A stretch of DNA of 64,000 bases from Hemileia vastatrix (taxonomy: Eukaryota > Basidiomycota > Pucciniomycetes > Pucciniales > Zaghouaniaceae). Positions 10,516 through 23,000 of the stretch are shown one piece after another. The stretch covers positions 19,518,103-19,582,102 of the forward strand of contig JASXTE010000011.1 of NCBI GenBank assembly GCA_030280995.1. The letters are read 5' to 3'. Position 1 is the stretch's first letter. Each line of letters begins with the position of its first letter. The notes under the pieces were generated by a model, which was given only the letters and a program-made list of their open reading frames with translations, was not told the DNA's origin and did not search any database. The position numbers and the translations under genes are program-made.

Positions 10516-10776
10516 AACTATGCAATATAGGGGGTGGACTTGCTAGCAAGTCCTCAACCTGAACTTAGATGGAACTTAGATGGAACTCAGACTGAACCCA
10601 TACTGAACCCATACTGAACTCTACTTGAACACCCACCCAAAACTGTTCTGCTGAGTGGTGTTCATCACTGATTTTATGGTTCCTTTATCAATAGCTCAAT
10701 GTGTGTTCAATCTGTGGTGAGTTTGGGTCCAAGGTTGTGGACTCGCTAGCAAGTCCACCCCCCACATTGTGTGGTG
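10516..10776. mobile_element. MITE, 261 bp, of the CACCAC-terminus DNA transposon family
   Basis: It has imperfect terminal inverted repeats (right end reads CACCACACAATGTGGGGGG inward; left end is a transition-decayed version) and a 3-bp flanking AAA, weak evidence in A-rich DNA. Twenty bases inside each end is an 18-bp palindrome (GGACTTGCTAGCAAGTCC at 10536-10553; one mismatch at 10739-10756). Inside the left end follow 11-bp tandem units (GAACTTAGATG x2, GAACTCAGACT, GAACCCATACT x2, GAACTCTACTT). The same layout is found at 12092 and at the ends of the 20-kb element (38164, 58262). Subterminal 11-mers and 3-bp duplications recall CACTA/EnSpm elements. Confidence 0.75.
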
Positions 10777-11974
10777 AAATATATAATTTTTCTCATTTGA
10801 AACTATACTCTCATATATTGATTCTTCTATGAATATAATCATGCATTGATACATAAAAATTCACTTTAATACACAATATAGAGTCTGTGAAAAATAGAAG
10901 AACTTGATATTTAAATTCAAAAACTCTCATAGTGCATGATAGAAATTTGTTTAGTTTGTGCTGTGTACTCCCAGGTGAAAAATATTGATATCTTCAATTA
11001 TTGAATTCAAGAAAAATAAATAATTCAGCTTACATTTCTAAAGAATATTTTGTGATTTATATTAATTTTCCCATTGATATTTTGTATTCCTTTCAATTAA
11101 ATGATTTTAAGAGCTAAATTTCACTGAGTAGAAGTTAATTTTTGTGACTTGATGAAATTAATTTAAATAATGAAAATCAACCTGAAGAATATTTATAGAT
11201 TTTATAAAAATTGCTTCATCATTATGAAAAGTATTGGATTTACTAAAAATCTAACATAAAATGCTTTTTAGTTTGAGCACATTTTATCCTAAGAAAGACC
11301 AAAATTACTTTACTTACCGTTTGTATCATTTTCTTGCATTTTTAATTTTATAAAAAAATATTAGACTTTACCACTTGAAGAATTTTTTGTTTGTTTAACA
11401 TATATAATCTCATTCTTCAATTTTTATTGATTTGGAGAAAGAGAAATGAGGGTGCTTAATCATGTCCATCTTTTGAAAATAAAATCTTACTGCATTTAAT
11501 TTTTATAATTTTGTGTCTTCTATACAGAACTTTAGATTATAATATGGAATATGAACTATGGCTTAGTTTCTTAGTTATATAATTAATTTTTATAACCAAA
11601 ATGTATTGCATAAGCTTAAAATACTGAAAAAAATGAGAATAATTCAGTTTACATGGTCTCTATAAAAAAAATGAAAGATTTGTATTATGAAAAAATGGAT
11701 GTTTTCTACATTAAGAAGTCATGAATTTTTTTAAAATTTTTTCAAAAATATGTATTATATTTCTTAAAATGATTAAAATTTATACTTAATAAAAAAGAAT
11801 TTAATTTCATGTATTTTTATTCTTAAATTTTCATTTAAAAAGATCATCTGATTACATTTTAACAAAAAGTATTATTTATTGAGAATATTTCAAAAGCTTT
11901 TATATTCTTATTTCCATTCAGAGTTGAATAGTTTTTCATAATTCTTTCTATAAAAAATCACCCATGTTTTGTGA
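10777..11974. other. AT-rich stretch without a gene
   Basis: About 1.2 kb with no ORF of note. It could be the inside of a larger element ending at 12092, but no second terminus was identified. Confidence 0.5.
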
Positions 11975-12092
11975 ATATTTCAAGCTTATTTCAGGAAGAT
12001 TTCAGTCTGAGTTCAGTGTGAGTTCATTCTGAGTTCCATCTGACTTCAAGTTGAGGACTTGCTAGCAAGTCCCCCCCAAATATTGCGTGGTG
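11975..12092 (-). mobile_element. Isolated terminus of the CACCAC-type DNA transposon family
   Basis: Read from 12092 leftward it begins CACCACGCAATATTTGGGGG, has the perfect palindrome GGACTTGCTAGCAAGTCC (12055-12072) 20 bp inside, and then 11-bp units (GAACTCAGAAT, GAACTCACACT, GAACTCAGACT, decaying inward). The partner end is not obvious. The left end of the MITE at 10516 is a candidate but the flanking triplets do not match. Confidence 0.65.
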
Positions 12093-12289
12093 ATTGTTAA
12101 TTTTTTTTCTCAGCTCTCTTACTTTTTTAGGTATTATTGTTTAATTTTTTTCAAGTTTTTTTTGTATGTTAGTAGTTATAGGTAGTAATCAGTACTGCTA
12201 ATAAAAATAAAAATAATTTTTTTTTGAATTGCTAATTATTAATTTTTTTCTTTATTTATTAATTTACTTTATTTTCTGTTTTTAATAAT
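12093..12289. other. T-rich spacer bordering the family A remnant
   Basis: AT-rich sequence with no gene. It corresponds in position to the spacer just downstream of antisense gene A in the young copy (50880-50980). Confidence 0.4.
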
Positions 12290-13800
12290 TTAATGTCTGG
12301 AAAAAGAAGCTTCTGTAAATTGGTTTGGATTGTGTTGACACTTTTTTTTTGGGTTGGTGGATGCACTGTGTTCTTTAAAGTTCATTCTTCTGGAAAAATG
12401 GTATGGGCTGTAATGGTCTTGAACAGGTTTGGAAGGTGGTTTGTGGGAGGAAACAGAAGAGGCTGGAATAGAGTTTTGGAAGGTGTGCTTGATTATTCTT
12501 GACATCTTCCAGTAGTTGTCCAGAAGTTTCTTTCTCAGGGTCTTTTCAAACTCATTCAATGGTCCATGAAGAGAAAAAGCCTTTAGAATGTTCAAAAACA
12601 TGACACTAAGGTTTCTCTTCATATCCCCATTATCCAGGATTAAAGAAGTTTCAAGAGTTTGTCCAGCTCCAATAGTAGTTTCAGGAGGAGGGGGGCCATC
12701 TAAACAAGAAGAATTTTTCTCAGAAGTTGTTTTTTGTTTATGAAAAATATTTTGGTACTTACAGATGGGAATTTCACCAAAATTTTAAGCTGTAGGGATG
12801 AAGACTTCTGGAGGAATGGAAAGGTTTGTGGTTGGAGGATCAGTCAGAGATAAATATGGGTTGTCTTGATCTTCTTCCATTGGGTGCTGAGAAGGTGATC
12901 TGGGATGGAACTGTTCCTGGGGCCTAGCTGGACAAGGAAGTTTTTTGTTGGTGTTGTTGTTGTTATTGATATACTGCCCAATTGGATTGGTTTCTGGTGC
13001 TGGAAAACCAAATTTTTTGTATGATGGGGAAGGGGAAGGTGATCTAGGGGCTGACTTTTGTCTTCTGGATGAAGTTCTTGAAGTAAATGAACTGTCAGAA
13101 GAATAGATGGCAGGAAAAGGAGAGGTGTATTTTCTAATTCTGGATGGAGAATGTAATTTTAGGTTTGGAGCAGTTTTGAGAGTTCTGATTCTTCCTTGGG
13201 GGGTTCTAGCAAGTTTTCTGGAAGCTTGGGAAGTTTTGGAATTATTGGACTTTGAAATTATTGTTTTCATCTCTCTGTGAGAATTAGGAGGTTTTGGCAT
13301 AGAAGTGTCGTTGTTTTTTGATGATTTTTTCTGTTTTCTTGTTGAATTCAGAAGTTTTGAGACTGATTTTTTCTTCGTAGTGAGGTGGACAGGCAACTTG
13401 GACACGTTCTATAAGCCTAGGAGCTGAATTTGCAGAGGTAAAGGCAGATATTTGGGAAGGTAAAGCTGCCATTTTAGAGAGTGTTCTGGGGACTGATCTC
13501 CTGTATTTTCTGGAAGGAGCTGAAGATAAAGAAGAAGAGGCTGGCTCTAGTTCAGGGGGTCTAGTAGGTGAACTGGAAACGTATTTGTGGGAAGGTTAAG
13601 GTGGAGTTAGAGGGTATTTTTCATCTCTATCATATCTTTTCTTTTCGGAGTTACAAGAGTCACAAGCCCTGTTGTATAGTTTGGCATCTGGAGTTGTTAG
13701 AGTAAAAGTGCAGGGTCTGCACATGTGGATGCACTTTTTACAAATATAGTCCTTGGGAGCAGTGAAGCAAGGAAGAGTTGATGGGTGTAAATCAGGGATC
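12290..13800 (-). pseudogene. Decayed copy of family A antisense gene A (Zn2Cys6-like)
   Basis: Homologous to the gene at 50983-52553. The N-terminal cysteine region (13670-13780, minus strand) reads CKKCIHMCRPC then ACDSC, so CX2CX6C is kept in the first cluster, but the last Cys of the second cluster is Tyr (TGT to TAT). Frameshifts and a stop break the middle (open pieces at 13284-13472 and 12785-13405). The intron is conserved at the same place (12762-12700, GTAAGT..TTTAG). The C-terminal block (LKAFSLHGPLNEFEKTLRKK, 12290-12622) is very similar to the intact copy with mostly conservative changes, a sign of past selection on the protein. Confidence 0.75.
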
Positions 13801-13969
13801 CAAGGTTTTTATTATCTGTGGTGGAACAACAAAAAAAAAGAAGAAAGTGATAAGAGGAAATTTTCTTTATCAGTGATGGGTAGAAGATAAAGGGATGTTG
13901 AAATTTAACAAGTTAAATGTGGGCATGTATGCATAAGAACAGGTGTAAATTTTTATGCAAGAATTCTGT

Positions 13970-14400
13970 AGACCCCCAAGACTTAAAACTGAGGAATGTT
14001 AGTCCATCAAGACTCTATACTGAGAAATGTGAGTTCCCCAAGACTATAAGCTGAGGATTGGTGATGGTTCAGTACTTCAGGACTATAAACTGAAAGTTTG
14101 GTATGATCATTGAGAAGAGGGAATCTAAACGGGGAGTCTCTGAATTTAGTTAAGGCAAGTATGGGGTTAACTGATGAGCTGGCTGCTCTTTAGAACAGCT
14201 ACCCCAGAATGTTAGTTTGTTTCTTTGAGTCTTAAATGGCTTAATCTCTGCTTCTGTCTTTTAATTTAGGTTTTGAGTCCCCCAAGACTATAAAATAAGC
14301 GTTTTGAGTCCACCAAAGCTATAAAGTATGGTTTGTTAGTCCCCCAAGACTTTAAACTGAGGATTAGTCCACAAAGACTTTAACTGAGGGATTTTTTTAT
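13970..14400 (+). repeat. AGTC-N6-GACT motif array (decayed)
   Basis: At least six partial copies of the ~25-bp unit (consensus AGTCCCCCAAGACT followed by TTAAACTGAGG) lie between antisense genes A and B, as in the young element. A decayed hairpin unit (GGGGTTAACTG .. CAGCTACCCC, 14163-14209) sits among them. Confidence 0.75.
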
Positions 14401-14477
14401 TTTGGCTACATTCAGGAAGTTTTGATAGTGTTTAAATAGTTTTATTTCAAAGTCAAGAGTTTCAGTCAAGAATAAAA

Positions 14478-15100
14478 TTACAGAAGAGAATCAAGAGATG
14501 AAATAAATTGTTCAGAATTAGTTTTTAACTGATGGATGAGGTGTTTTATTTTATCAATGTCCTGTAGATCTTTCATAGGAGTGATTGAAAGTAGTTTAGT
14601 AAAAGATTTTTTGTATAGAAGAGTTTTGTTGAAATTTGGCCTTAATGGTGGGCAGGTGATTGGGGATTGGTGTTTCAATGGCTCCCACATTTTCATCATC
14701 ACTGTCTGGATGGGGATAAACTGGAAAGTCATTAGATTTAATTTCAGTATGGAGAAAAATTGGTTTTACCATTAGAAGGATCAGGTATGGTGGAAGTAGT
14801 GTTTGAAATGGTGTTGGAACTCTTTTTGGAAGGGTTTATTTTTTTGATTAATCTGGGTATCAGAATGGAAGGCCTAGATATTTTAGTTCTGTTGGAAGAT
14901 GAACCAGGTTGAGGTATAGATGAAGTTGATGAAGAGAATGAGGGACCAGGTCTGTATCAAGACTTCTTTCCGGAAAAGCAGGAATCACAAGAGGTTCTGT
15001 ATGGATGAGCTGGTGGTGATATGGTACAGATAAGTTTTTAGTCAATACAGTATTGACAGGGACCCATCTCAGTGGTTTATTTTGAAAATTGTTTGAACAT
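14478..15100 (-). pseudogene. Decayed copy of family A antisense gene B (Zn2Cys6-like)
   Basis: Homologous to 53180-53820. Translation from 15100 begins MFKQF and contains GPCQYC and TSCDSC, spaced as in the intact gene, but the frame has stops, including one within the first cluster and one at the last Cys position. The C-terminal block (DLQDIDKIKHLIHQLKTNSE, open at 14478-14732) is clearly conserved against DPQDIENRRHLIHQFKANSE of the young copy. Confidence 0.75.
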
Positions 15101-15140
15101 AGTGATTTTCGAAGAATGAGGAGTGTGGAGATTCTTAATG

Positions 15141-15150
15141 GGAGGGAGAA
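15141..15150 (+). other. Polypurine tract of the left family A remnant
   Basis: GGAGGGAGAA directly before the LTR start TGTGG. It is identical to the tract at 53859-53868 and, inverted, to 17036-17045. It primes plus-strand DNA synthesis in LTR retrotransposons. Confidence 0.8.
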
Positions 15151-16168
15151 TGTGGTCATCCAAAATTGGCTTGAACCTTTTTGTGTAGTTTGGTATGGTT
15201 TGGTGATGTCTTGAATGGCATTTATTTCTGTTTATGTTTTTTTTCTGTATTCATGGGCTGAATGTTGGAGCTACTGAGATTAAGCTATTTTCATTAGATA
15301 GTCCTGCTTTTTCTCTATAATTTATGCTTTGATTATTTTTTTATACTCTAAGCTTTATGGTCTCTTTTGGACACTTTTCATTTTTTACTGTAACTTTATA
15401 AGTTTGTTTTTTTGCATTTTTGGGGCTAACCTTAAGCCTTAGGGTTAAGTGCTTAGTAACATTAGAAATTCCTGTTTTTCTCTACATTTTATGTCCTGAT
15501 GATTTTAAGTTTTAAATTTTTCTCTGTTTTTTTCTGGTTTTTTTAGTTTTTTATAGTGGTTTTCTGGCTTCAGGGGGCCCAGTCCCCTTCAGGCAGACAG
15601 CCATCCTTCCTTGGTCCTAGAATGCTGAGGAGCGCCTCTAGAGGATTTTTATGCAATTTTTCTGGATGAAGCACAAAATTAGTTGCTGTAGCATAGATTT
15701 TTAGATAGGGGTCTGTGTGTACATACTGAGTAAGACAGTTTGGGGAAACTTTAATTATCAAACAACCATCTGGTAATTAAATTGCTGTTTCTTACTATGT
15801 TTTTACTGTTTAAATCCACAATCGGCTTTTTTTTTTCAAGGTGAGTTCTTTATAAGACTCAAATTTAGAAACTTTTTTCTCTGGTGTAGCTTTGCAACCT
15901 GCATCAAGTATTATTGCTGTTTTCAGTGCAACAAGTGCAAAGTGTTTTAGTTTTCTGAAGTGGATCTTTCTACATTTCAGGTTTAATTTGGTTTTAAGTC
16001 ATCTGAACTACTGGCTTGGCTTGTTAAGCATTCAAGAATTTTTTAGAAGAGGTATAGTAACAGTCTCAAATTTGCTGTATCAAATTAATATCACCTGGTA
16101 TTTATCAAAAGGACAGGGTATTACCTCTCTGGTTTTTCTCCGACTCCCTTGGTCAAAGCTTATAGTAC
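15151..16168 (+). repeat. Family A LTR (old copy, end truncated)
   Basis: It starts TGTGGTC like the LTRs at 45406 and 53869 and follows them collinearly (GGGCTAACCTTAAG block, GGTTTTCTGGCTTCAGGG, CTCTGGTTTTTCTCC). The CpG-rich stretch of the young LTR (45880-45905) is absent or decayed here. The end falls in the CCTATAGCTAGTACTATAGG palindrome, after which the sequence turns back on itself. Confidence 0.8.
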
Positions 16169-17035
16169 TTACTTTAGGCCTTGAACAAGGGAGTTGGAGA
16201 AAAAACCAGAGAGAAAATCTCCTATCCTTTTAGAAAAATAAAGTGAGATTTACCGTCTAAAGTAAATTGATTCTTGTTTTCTAAAACCTGTTTTCAACAC
16301 ACTTGACTGCTTGATCAGCCAAGAGATTATTCACCAGGAAAACTACCAGACCAAAGAGCTGAAATGTAGCCCAATGTCAACACTAGAGGAAGAAATGATA
16401 CTTGATTTAGGTTACAAAGACAAACCAGAGACAGCAATAAAACTTGATATAGCTTGCAAGACTATACCAGAGAAAACAGTGACAAGATTGGAGGTCAAGT
16501 AAGGACTAATATTTTTACAACCCAAAAAAAATATTCCACAAACACACAAAAGAGTGAAGCACAGAGATTCCAGGTATACCAGATGTTTGATGATAAATTA
16601 AAAGGTCCTTAAACTTGCTTAACTATCTCACACAATGAACACCCTGGCTTTCTTCCAGCCAAATCCAACTCTCTCACCTCTCTAAATGCATAAAAAATGC
16701 CTCTAGAGGCTTTCACAGGTTCAGGCGGGTAGGAGGCTGCTTTTAGGCCTTCAAATGCCCAAAAACACCCAAAAACACCCTCTAAACAACAAAACAACAG
16801 TAACTTCATGCAGAACCAAGCTACTCACACATAACACATACCAAAATGATGAGAAAAGAAAGGAAATTAAGCTGTGACATAATAAGTAACCCTAGATTAA
16901 GCATACATAAACACGGCTAAACATCTAAAAACTAACAAAAGACCAATAAACAACACCATAACCCCAACCATACCCTACATACCAAATATCTCCAAATACG
17001 CACTAAAAAGACCTACCCAGCTTTGGAACACCACA
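16169..17035 (-). repeat. Inverted family A LTR
   Basis: Read on the minus strand it starts TGTGGTGTTCC at 17035 and ends at the palindrome near 16168, facing the LTR at 15151-16168 tail to tail. A polypurine tract (inverted, TTCTCCCTCC) follows at 17036-17045. It is about 150 bp shorter than its mate and strongly diverged. Confidence 0.75.
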
Positions 17036-17082
17036 TTCTCCCTCCAATAAAGAATGTAAACATTCTTAACCCACTAACAATT

Positions 17083-17706
17083 ATGTTCAAACACCTCTCC
17101 ATACCAGTCTTTAACCTGTGCTCTTGCCATTGCTGCATTGATAACAACCTCATCTGTGCAATGACTGGACCTCTTCACATATGCAGGACTTTTTGTGATG
17201 CCTTCCACTAAAAAAAGAAATTATTCCACAGACCTGGCCCATTATCCTTTCCTTCAGCTTCTTCCTACACTAGGCCTGGCCCATCATCTTCCACCAGAAG
17301 ATCCAGACCCTCCAACATCATTTTAAGAATAATAAATAAACTTTATTCATCCAGAAGAAAGCCTGTAACTCCATAAGCCTCTCTTCCTCTTATCACCCTG
17401 ATTCAGCAGAAGTTATTATTCCATCACTCCACACCAAACTAGACTGGCTATTTTCTTTAGCATCTCTTCCACCAGCCATTGATGATGATGACAATGTATG
17501 GACCATTAAAACACCACCCGCAAATCCAATACCCATTGTCAAAGAAAAATTCCAACATCACTCCCAAAAACAGAAAAAACTTCTCTTTTCTTACTTCCAA
17601 TCAACTCCTGAAAATTACTAACAAGAAATTTATAAGAGAATGAACCTCATCTAAAAATTCAAGGAAAATTCAGAACACTTTTCCACCTCTCATGATACAC
17701 TTCTGT
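17083..17706 (+). pseudogene. Decayed antisense gene B in the inverted family A half
   Basis: It begins ATG TTC (MFKHL), matching the conserved MF start of the other copies, and continues through CHCCIDNNLIC. The second cluster is lost (Cys to Phe, and a stop after FCDAFH). Downstream pieces matching the acidic linker (near 17490) and the C-terminal helical block can still be read, with stops. Then come AGTC-motif remnants (17790-17835) and a hairpin remnant into which Gypsy-B inserted. Confidence 0.7.
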
Positions 17707-17947
17707 AATTCTAATAGTGCTTGAGTGTGATTTAGAAAAGAAATTATGACCACCCCCTCTATAGGATTTAGCCACCAAACTACACTCAATTTTAAGTATT
17801 GAGGGACTATCCTCATTTTATAGTCTTGGGGGACTCTAAAACTAAATAATAAACCCAGAACCAGAGATCAACCTCATTAAGACACAGAGAGAAAACTTAT
17901 ATTCTGGGTTAATTATTAATAGAGCTTCCAGCCCATCAATTACCCCC

Positions 17948-18757
17948 TGTCACGCGCCACGTTACACTCGAGGCAAAAGCAGCTCATTAAATCAATAATA
18001 AAGAGGTCTAAATCCATACTTGAAGCACAGAAAGCAATTCTCCATAGCAACTGCGACTTTCCTTTGTGTACTCGCTATTTAACCGTGCTACTCTAAACTT
18101 TAAATCTAAATTAGTCAATCTCTCAATAGTGTGTCTCAGTCTTTTCTTCAATAATTGATGCACAGGGAAATAGTCAATGTAATGGTGCACTAAAAGGTTT
18201 ATTAAATGTCTGTGAACTATTAAAAGGGGTAGTGAGCATGGATGGAATGGATAGTGGAGGATTAATGGGTTAACGGATGTTAGTGAGGAGAGTACAGGTG
18301 TAATGGATGTATTTTTAATGGTCTGTGGTGTGCGGAATAGTGGATGGGTATGAGGTCAATGCGAGGAGGAGTAAAGGATATAAAAGGGGTTGGGATTTTT
18401 GGTTTGACATTCTTTAGAATTAAATTATTGAACGTATATATAGTTAATAGTGGTAAAGCTTTAGTTTAAATCATTATTATTTTATCTTTCCTTATTTTCT
18501 CAGTAATCATTTCTGAATCCTAAATCTTTGATTATTGAGTTTCCAACCCTTTGTGATATTTTAAGAATTTTAATATTACCTTTAAATTATATTAGAATTC
18601 TCCTCAAACCTATCTCAAAGCAGTAGTTCTTCCTTCAAGTCATCTTCAAATCACTTCCTCAAACATTTCCTCTGTGTCTCAACAAAGTTACTAAACTCCT
18701 TTCTCCATCTCACTTCCAGGAGCACCCTAGACCTTGTGCGTAGGTCGTCCGGTGACA
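17948..18757 (+). repeat. 5' LTR of Gypsy-B
   Basis: TGTCACGC ... GGTGACA, 810 bp, nearly identical to 26469-27278. I found no TGG-type primer site directly after it; self-priming, as in the Tf1/sushi group, is possible (inference). Confidence 0.93.
18379..18385 (+). promoter_or_regulatory. TATA box in the 5' LTR of Gypsy-B
   Basis: TATAAAA within AAAGGATATAAAAGGGGTTGGG, about 380 bp before the LTR end. It is the likely promoter for the full-length transcript. The same site in the 3' LTR is at 26900. Confidence 0.75.
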
Positions 18758-18837
18758 GTATAATTTAATTCTCCGTAGTTCTCATTCTTTGCACTACTAC
18801 GTCCCTTTTTCAGGTGTTTTTTCTCTAAATTCTTAAA

Positions 18838-20025
18838 ATGGCACCTTTTCAATGCACTCCTCCTACGGGTGCTACTACTAGAGCTCAGGTCAGAGGCAGG
18901 CCAACAGCCACCTGGCCTGTTTCCCGCACTCACTCCTTGGAGCCACTCGACCTTATGGAACGGCAACATTCAGTCCAATCTGTAGAAGACATCCCACAAG
19001 ATTTTGATGACTCTAGTGATGATGAAGAAGGAGAGGATACAGTGCACGAGGCACAATCCCTCCCTGCTAATCACCCTTCTGGTCAACCTTCAGAACCTGG
19101 ACCATCTAATTCTCTGGAAGATTTCATGAGACTTTTCATGAAGACCATTTCAAATTCAACGTCTTCAGAGGGATCTTAATTCAACACTCCTTCTATGAAA
19201 TCTCCTGATAAATTAAATGGAGAACATCCAGACAGATTGCCGCCCTTCTTGAAAACCTGCAAGCTCCTGTTCCATAATGACCCTCAAACCTTAAATAACG
19301 ACCGATCGAAGGTTGTTTACGCTTCTTCATTCCTAGCCGGAAAAGCAGCAAGATGGTTTGAACCTTATCTTCTCATGCTCTCTTTGACCGAAACCCACTT
19401 AATTATTAATAACTGGGAAAACTTCAAAGACCAACTCTTCACGTTGTTTGGTGACCCTAACAAAACTGACAACGCAGAAATTGAACTTGATTTTCTTTGC
19501 ATGAGTGATAATGGTAAAGCCTCTGAATATATCTCGAAATTCAGAGAACTTCAAACTCAATTAGGTTGGAATGATGCTGCCCTCAAGTATCATTTCAAAA
19601 AAGGACTTCCTTTGAGGATTCCGGTTCAGTTAAATCTTCACGGTCAGAAGATGACTAATTTAATGGATTTAATGGATTGAACCCTCAAACTCGACGGCGT
19701 TTACCAAGGAAAACTTCAACATCTTCAATACGCCAACAAATCTCAAGGCCTAAATTTTAAATCGGGAGCTTCTTCACACCCACGGACAACTCAATCCTCC
19801 TTGACTAAATCCAAACCCAATAAAGGAATGGACAAGCCTTGACCTAAAAGCTTGACCCCAGGCAATATCAGCAAAATACTGGATCCTAAAGGGGAACTTA
19901 AAGAAGCAGAGAGGAAGAGAAGAGCAGATAATGGGTTATGTATGTATTGTGGGGGTAATCACAAGCTGGAAGATTGTGTAAAGTTGAAGGAAAGAGAAGG
20001 TACTAGTTCAAAGTCAAAAAACTAG
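18838..20025 (+). pseudogene. Gypsy-B gag
   Basis: Capsid/nucleocapsid polyprotein in one frame, about 395 codons. It has an acidic linker (DDSSDDEEGED), a retrotransposon gag domain (LNGEHPDRLPPFLKTC through AARWFEPYLL, KDQLFTLFGDPN and FRELQTQLGWND), and a CCHC zinc knuckle (CMYCGGNHKLEDC at ~19936-19974). In-frame stops occur at 19177 (TAA), 19678 and 19840 (TGA). Each sits where CAA or CGA would keep the family sequence. Pol follows in another frame. Confidence 0.88.
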
Positions 20026-20039
20026 TAGATAGTTTACTT

Positions 20040-23000
20040 GTGTGCAAAGCAAACTATCTTATCTCGCCCAGTGCACAGAACCTCCATGTCTTAAGGACTG
20101 GAGTTGCCTTAAACCGCTTTAGATTCATTCTTTTTAAGGAGGATAACCCCTTCAGTTGTCTTATAGACTCTGGAGCTTCAATTTCTTATGTTAGTTTATC
20201 TTTTTCCGAGAAGTTACAACTGACATTTACAGACATTGATTGAACTCAAATTTACTTTGTCGAATCAGAGGAACCCAAATATTGGGTAAGTAAGAAAGTT
20301 TTATGGGTTTTCAACTTTCTGAATTTTCCCCCCTTTGAGTGGGAATTGACAGTCTTGGACGCCCCAAGGATGGACAATACCATTCTTGGCAATGAATTTT
20401 TAACGCATTGGAATCCTGAAATTGATTGGTCACGGGGATTGATCATCCCACGCACTAAGGATATTTCTAATTCTTCAATGCAGGACGATAGGGAGTTAAA
20501 CAACCCGCCTGACAACGTCCTGATAGAGGACAAATCTCTGCCAGATGACTTGCAAGCATCTGATCTTTCTCTAAATGAGCAATTGGCTAACCCTTCTAGC
20601 CCAATCACTTCACTCGAAGAGGATTTAAATTGCCTTGAAGTAATCAAATTATGCTCTCTCAATTCTGATCTTCCCTTGACAGATTCTCTCAAAGATGATG
20701 AGGACAACCAAATCAACGTTAAAGCCATTAAATCAACTCTACCGGAAATCTATCATGATTTCCTCGATGTTTTCTCAATCTGTAAGGCCAATAAGTTACC
20801 ACCTCATCGACCCTACGACCATCAAATAGAGTTAATAGGTCCAGTACCTCTGGCAGGTCCTGTCTATTCTTTGTCAAAGGACGAATCTCAAGTTCTTCAA
20901 GACTACATTGCAGAGAATGTAGCCAAAGGTTTCATCAGAGCCAGTAAATCTCCAACCAGCTCCCCTGTTCTTTTTGTAAAGAAAAAGGACGGTAGTCTTA
21001 GGTTGTGTGTTGACTATAGAAAGCTCAACACAGTCACTAAGAAGAATGCATATCTTGTTCCTACTATGTCATTGCTTCTTACCCTTTTCAATGGTGCTAA
21101 ATTCTTTTCTAAAATTGATCTTAGAGGAGCTTACAATCTTATTCGCATTGCAGAAGGTCATGAACCACTAACTGCAATGCATACTAGATTTGGTAGTTAT
21201 GAATATTTAGTTATGCCTTTTGGATTGTGTAATGCACCATTGACTTTTCAAACCTTTGTCAATGACATCTTCCAAGATGTTGTCAAACAATTTGTTGTCG
21301 TCTATTTAGATGATATTTTAATTTTCTTGAAGACACTGGATGAACATATTCATCATGTTCGACAGGTTCTAAATTGACTTTGAGATCACGGTCTTTACGC
21401 CAAGCACAATAAATGTGAATTCCATCTTAAATCAAACGATTTTTTAAGTTTTATGTTATCCACTGATGTTTTAGTCATGGAAAACAAAAAGGTCCAAAAA
21501 GTCCTGGAATGGCCTGAGCCCATAACCGTTAAATCCCTCCAAGGATTTTTGGGTTTTGCAAATCTCTATAGAAGATTTATTAAAGATTACTCTAAAACTA
21601 TTTCCAATCTTACTTCTCTTCTTAGAAAAGATATTCCTTTTGTTTTTACTTCTACAGCACGAAAGGAATTCAAAGCATTGAAGACAGCGTTCACCACAGC
21701 TCCAATTCTTCGACACTTTTATACTTCTGCTTCGACAATCGTCGAGACAGATGCGAGAGATCATGCTATTTCAGCGGTCATTTCTCAATTAAATCCTGAA
21801 ACAAAATTGTTTCATCCTGTTGCTTTTTAGTCACGCAAACTCATTGCAGCAGAATTAAATTATGAAATTCATGACAAAGAGCTTTTAGATATTATTCATT
21901 GTCTTAAAAAATGGTGCTCTTTTCTTCTCAGCCTAGATAGTCCTTTTCAAATTTTAACAGACCATAATGCTTTGAAATACTTCATGTCTTCAAAAATGTT
22001 AACCAGGTGTCAAGCCAGGTGGGCTGAAAAACTGTCTGAATTTCCTTTTTCTATTTCCTATCGCCCAGGTAAGAACAGCATTGTCCCAGATATCTTGTCA
22101 CATCGGGATGACGTTTACCCACAGCGGGGTGACACATTTGCTGACAAGAACCCAGCAAATATGAAATCAATTTTCAACGAATCAATGTTAACGACTCATC
22201 AACTGAATTCAATGACAATTCAATCGTTTCAAAATCCATTATCCTACTACCTCGAAGCTCAGTCAAAGGAGAACTATTGTTTAGGGTTAAAAGACCAAAT
22301 ACTCTCAAAGAAAGGGGCCAAAATATTTAGTATTGAATCAGGTCTATTAGTTTTTGAAGGTAGAGTAGTCATACCCAACAACAATGAAATAAAATTATGG
22401 ATTTTCAATAGTCGACATGATTCTTTATTAGCTGGTCATTTTGCGGTTGATAAGACCTACCAGTTAATAGCAAGGGATTTCTTCTGGCCAGGAATGACCA
22501 GAGAAATCAAGGCCAATATAAGAGCTTGTTACAAATGTAATAGGAATAAGGCTCCCAATCACCAGAAGCATGGGTTGTTTCAACCACTTCCTATTCCCTC
22601 TAAACCTTGGGAATCTTTATTGATGGATTTTATTTCTCAACTTCCTCTATCTAATAATTTTGATGCTATATTTGTAATAGTAGATAGATTTTCAAAGATG
22701 TCTATTTTTATTAAAACCACTACTACTGCTACAGCAGAAGATTTGTCAAAATTGTTTCTAGAATATGTATTTTCCAAACATGGCTTACCTAATGATATTA
22801 TTTTAGATAGAGGCTCATTGTTTGTATCCACATTCTGGACTCAACTGTGTCAACAACTCAATATCAGGAGGAATCTCTCCACGGCCTATCATCCTGAAAC
22901 CGATGGGCAAACAGAAAGGGTCAACCAAATCCTAAAACAATACCTTCGAATTTATGTCAGTTACCAACAAGAAGATTGGAGCACATGGTTAACATTGGCT

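Larger units (their letters stand above)
12290..16168 (+). mobile_element. Left half of an inverted pair of decayed family A 3' ends
   Basis: This ~3.9-kb segment is collinear with 50983-54985 of the young family A element: antisense gene A, AGTC-motif array, antisense gene B, purine tract and LTR. It lacks the last ~20 bases of the LTR and runs at 16168 into an inverted LTR. Divergence from the young copy is high and several stops are present, so it is old. Confidence 0.8.

Noticed and set aside
10516..12092. One transposon spanning both termini
   Set aside because: The ends are inverted and similar, but the flanking triplets (AAA and ATT) differ, and the MITE 10516-10776 has a better-matched pair with AAA on both sides.
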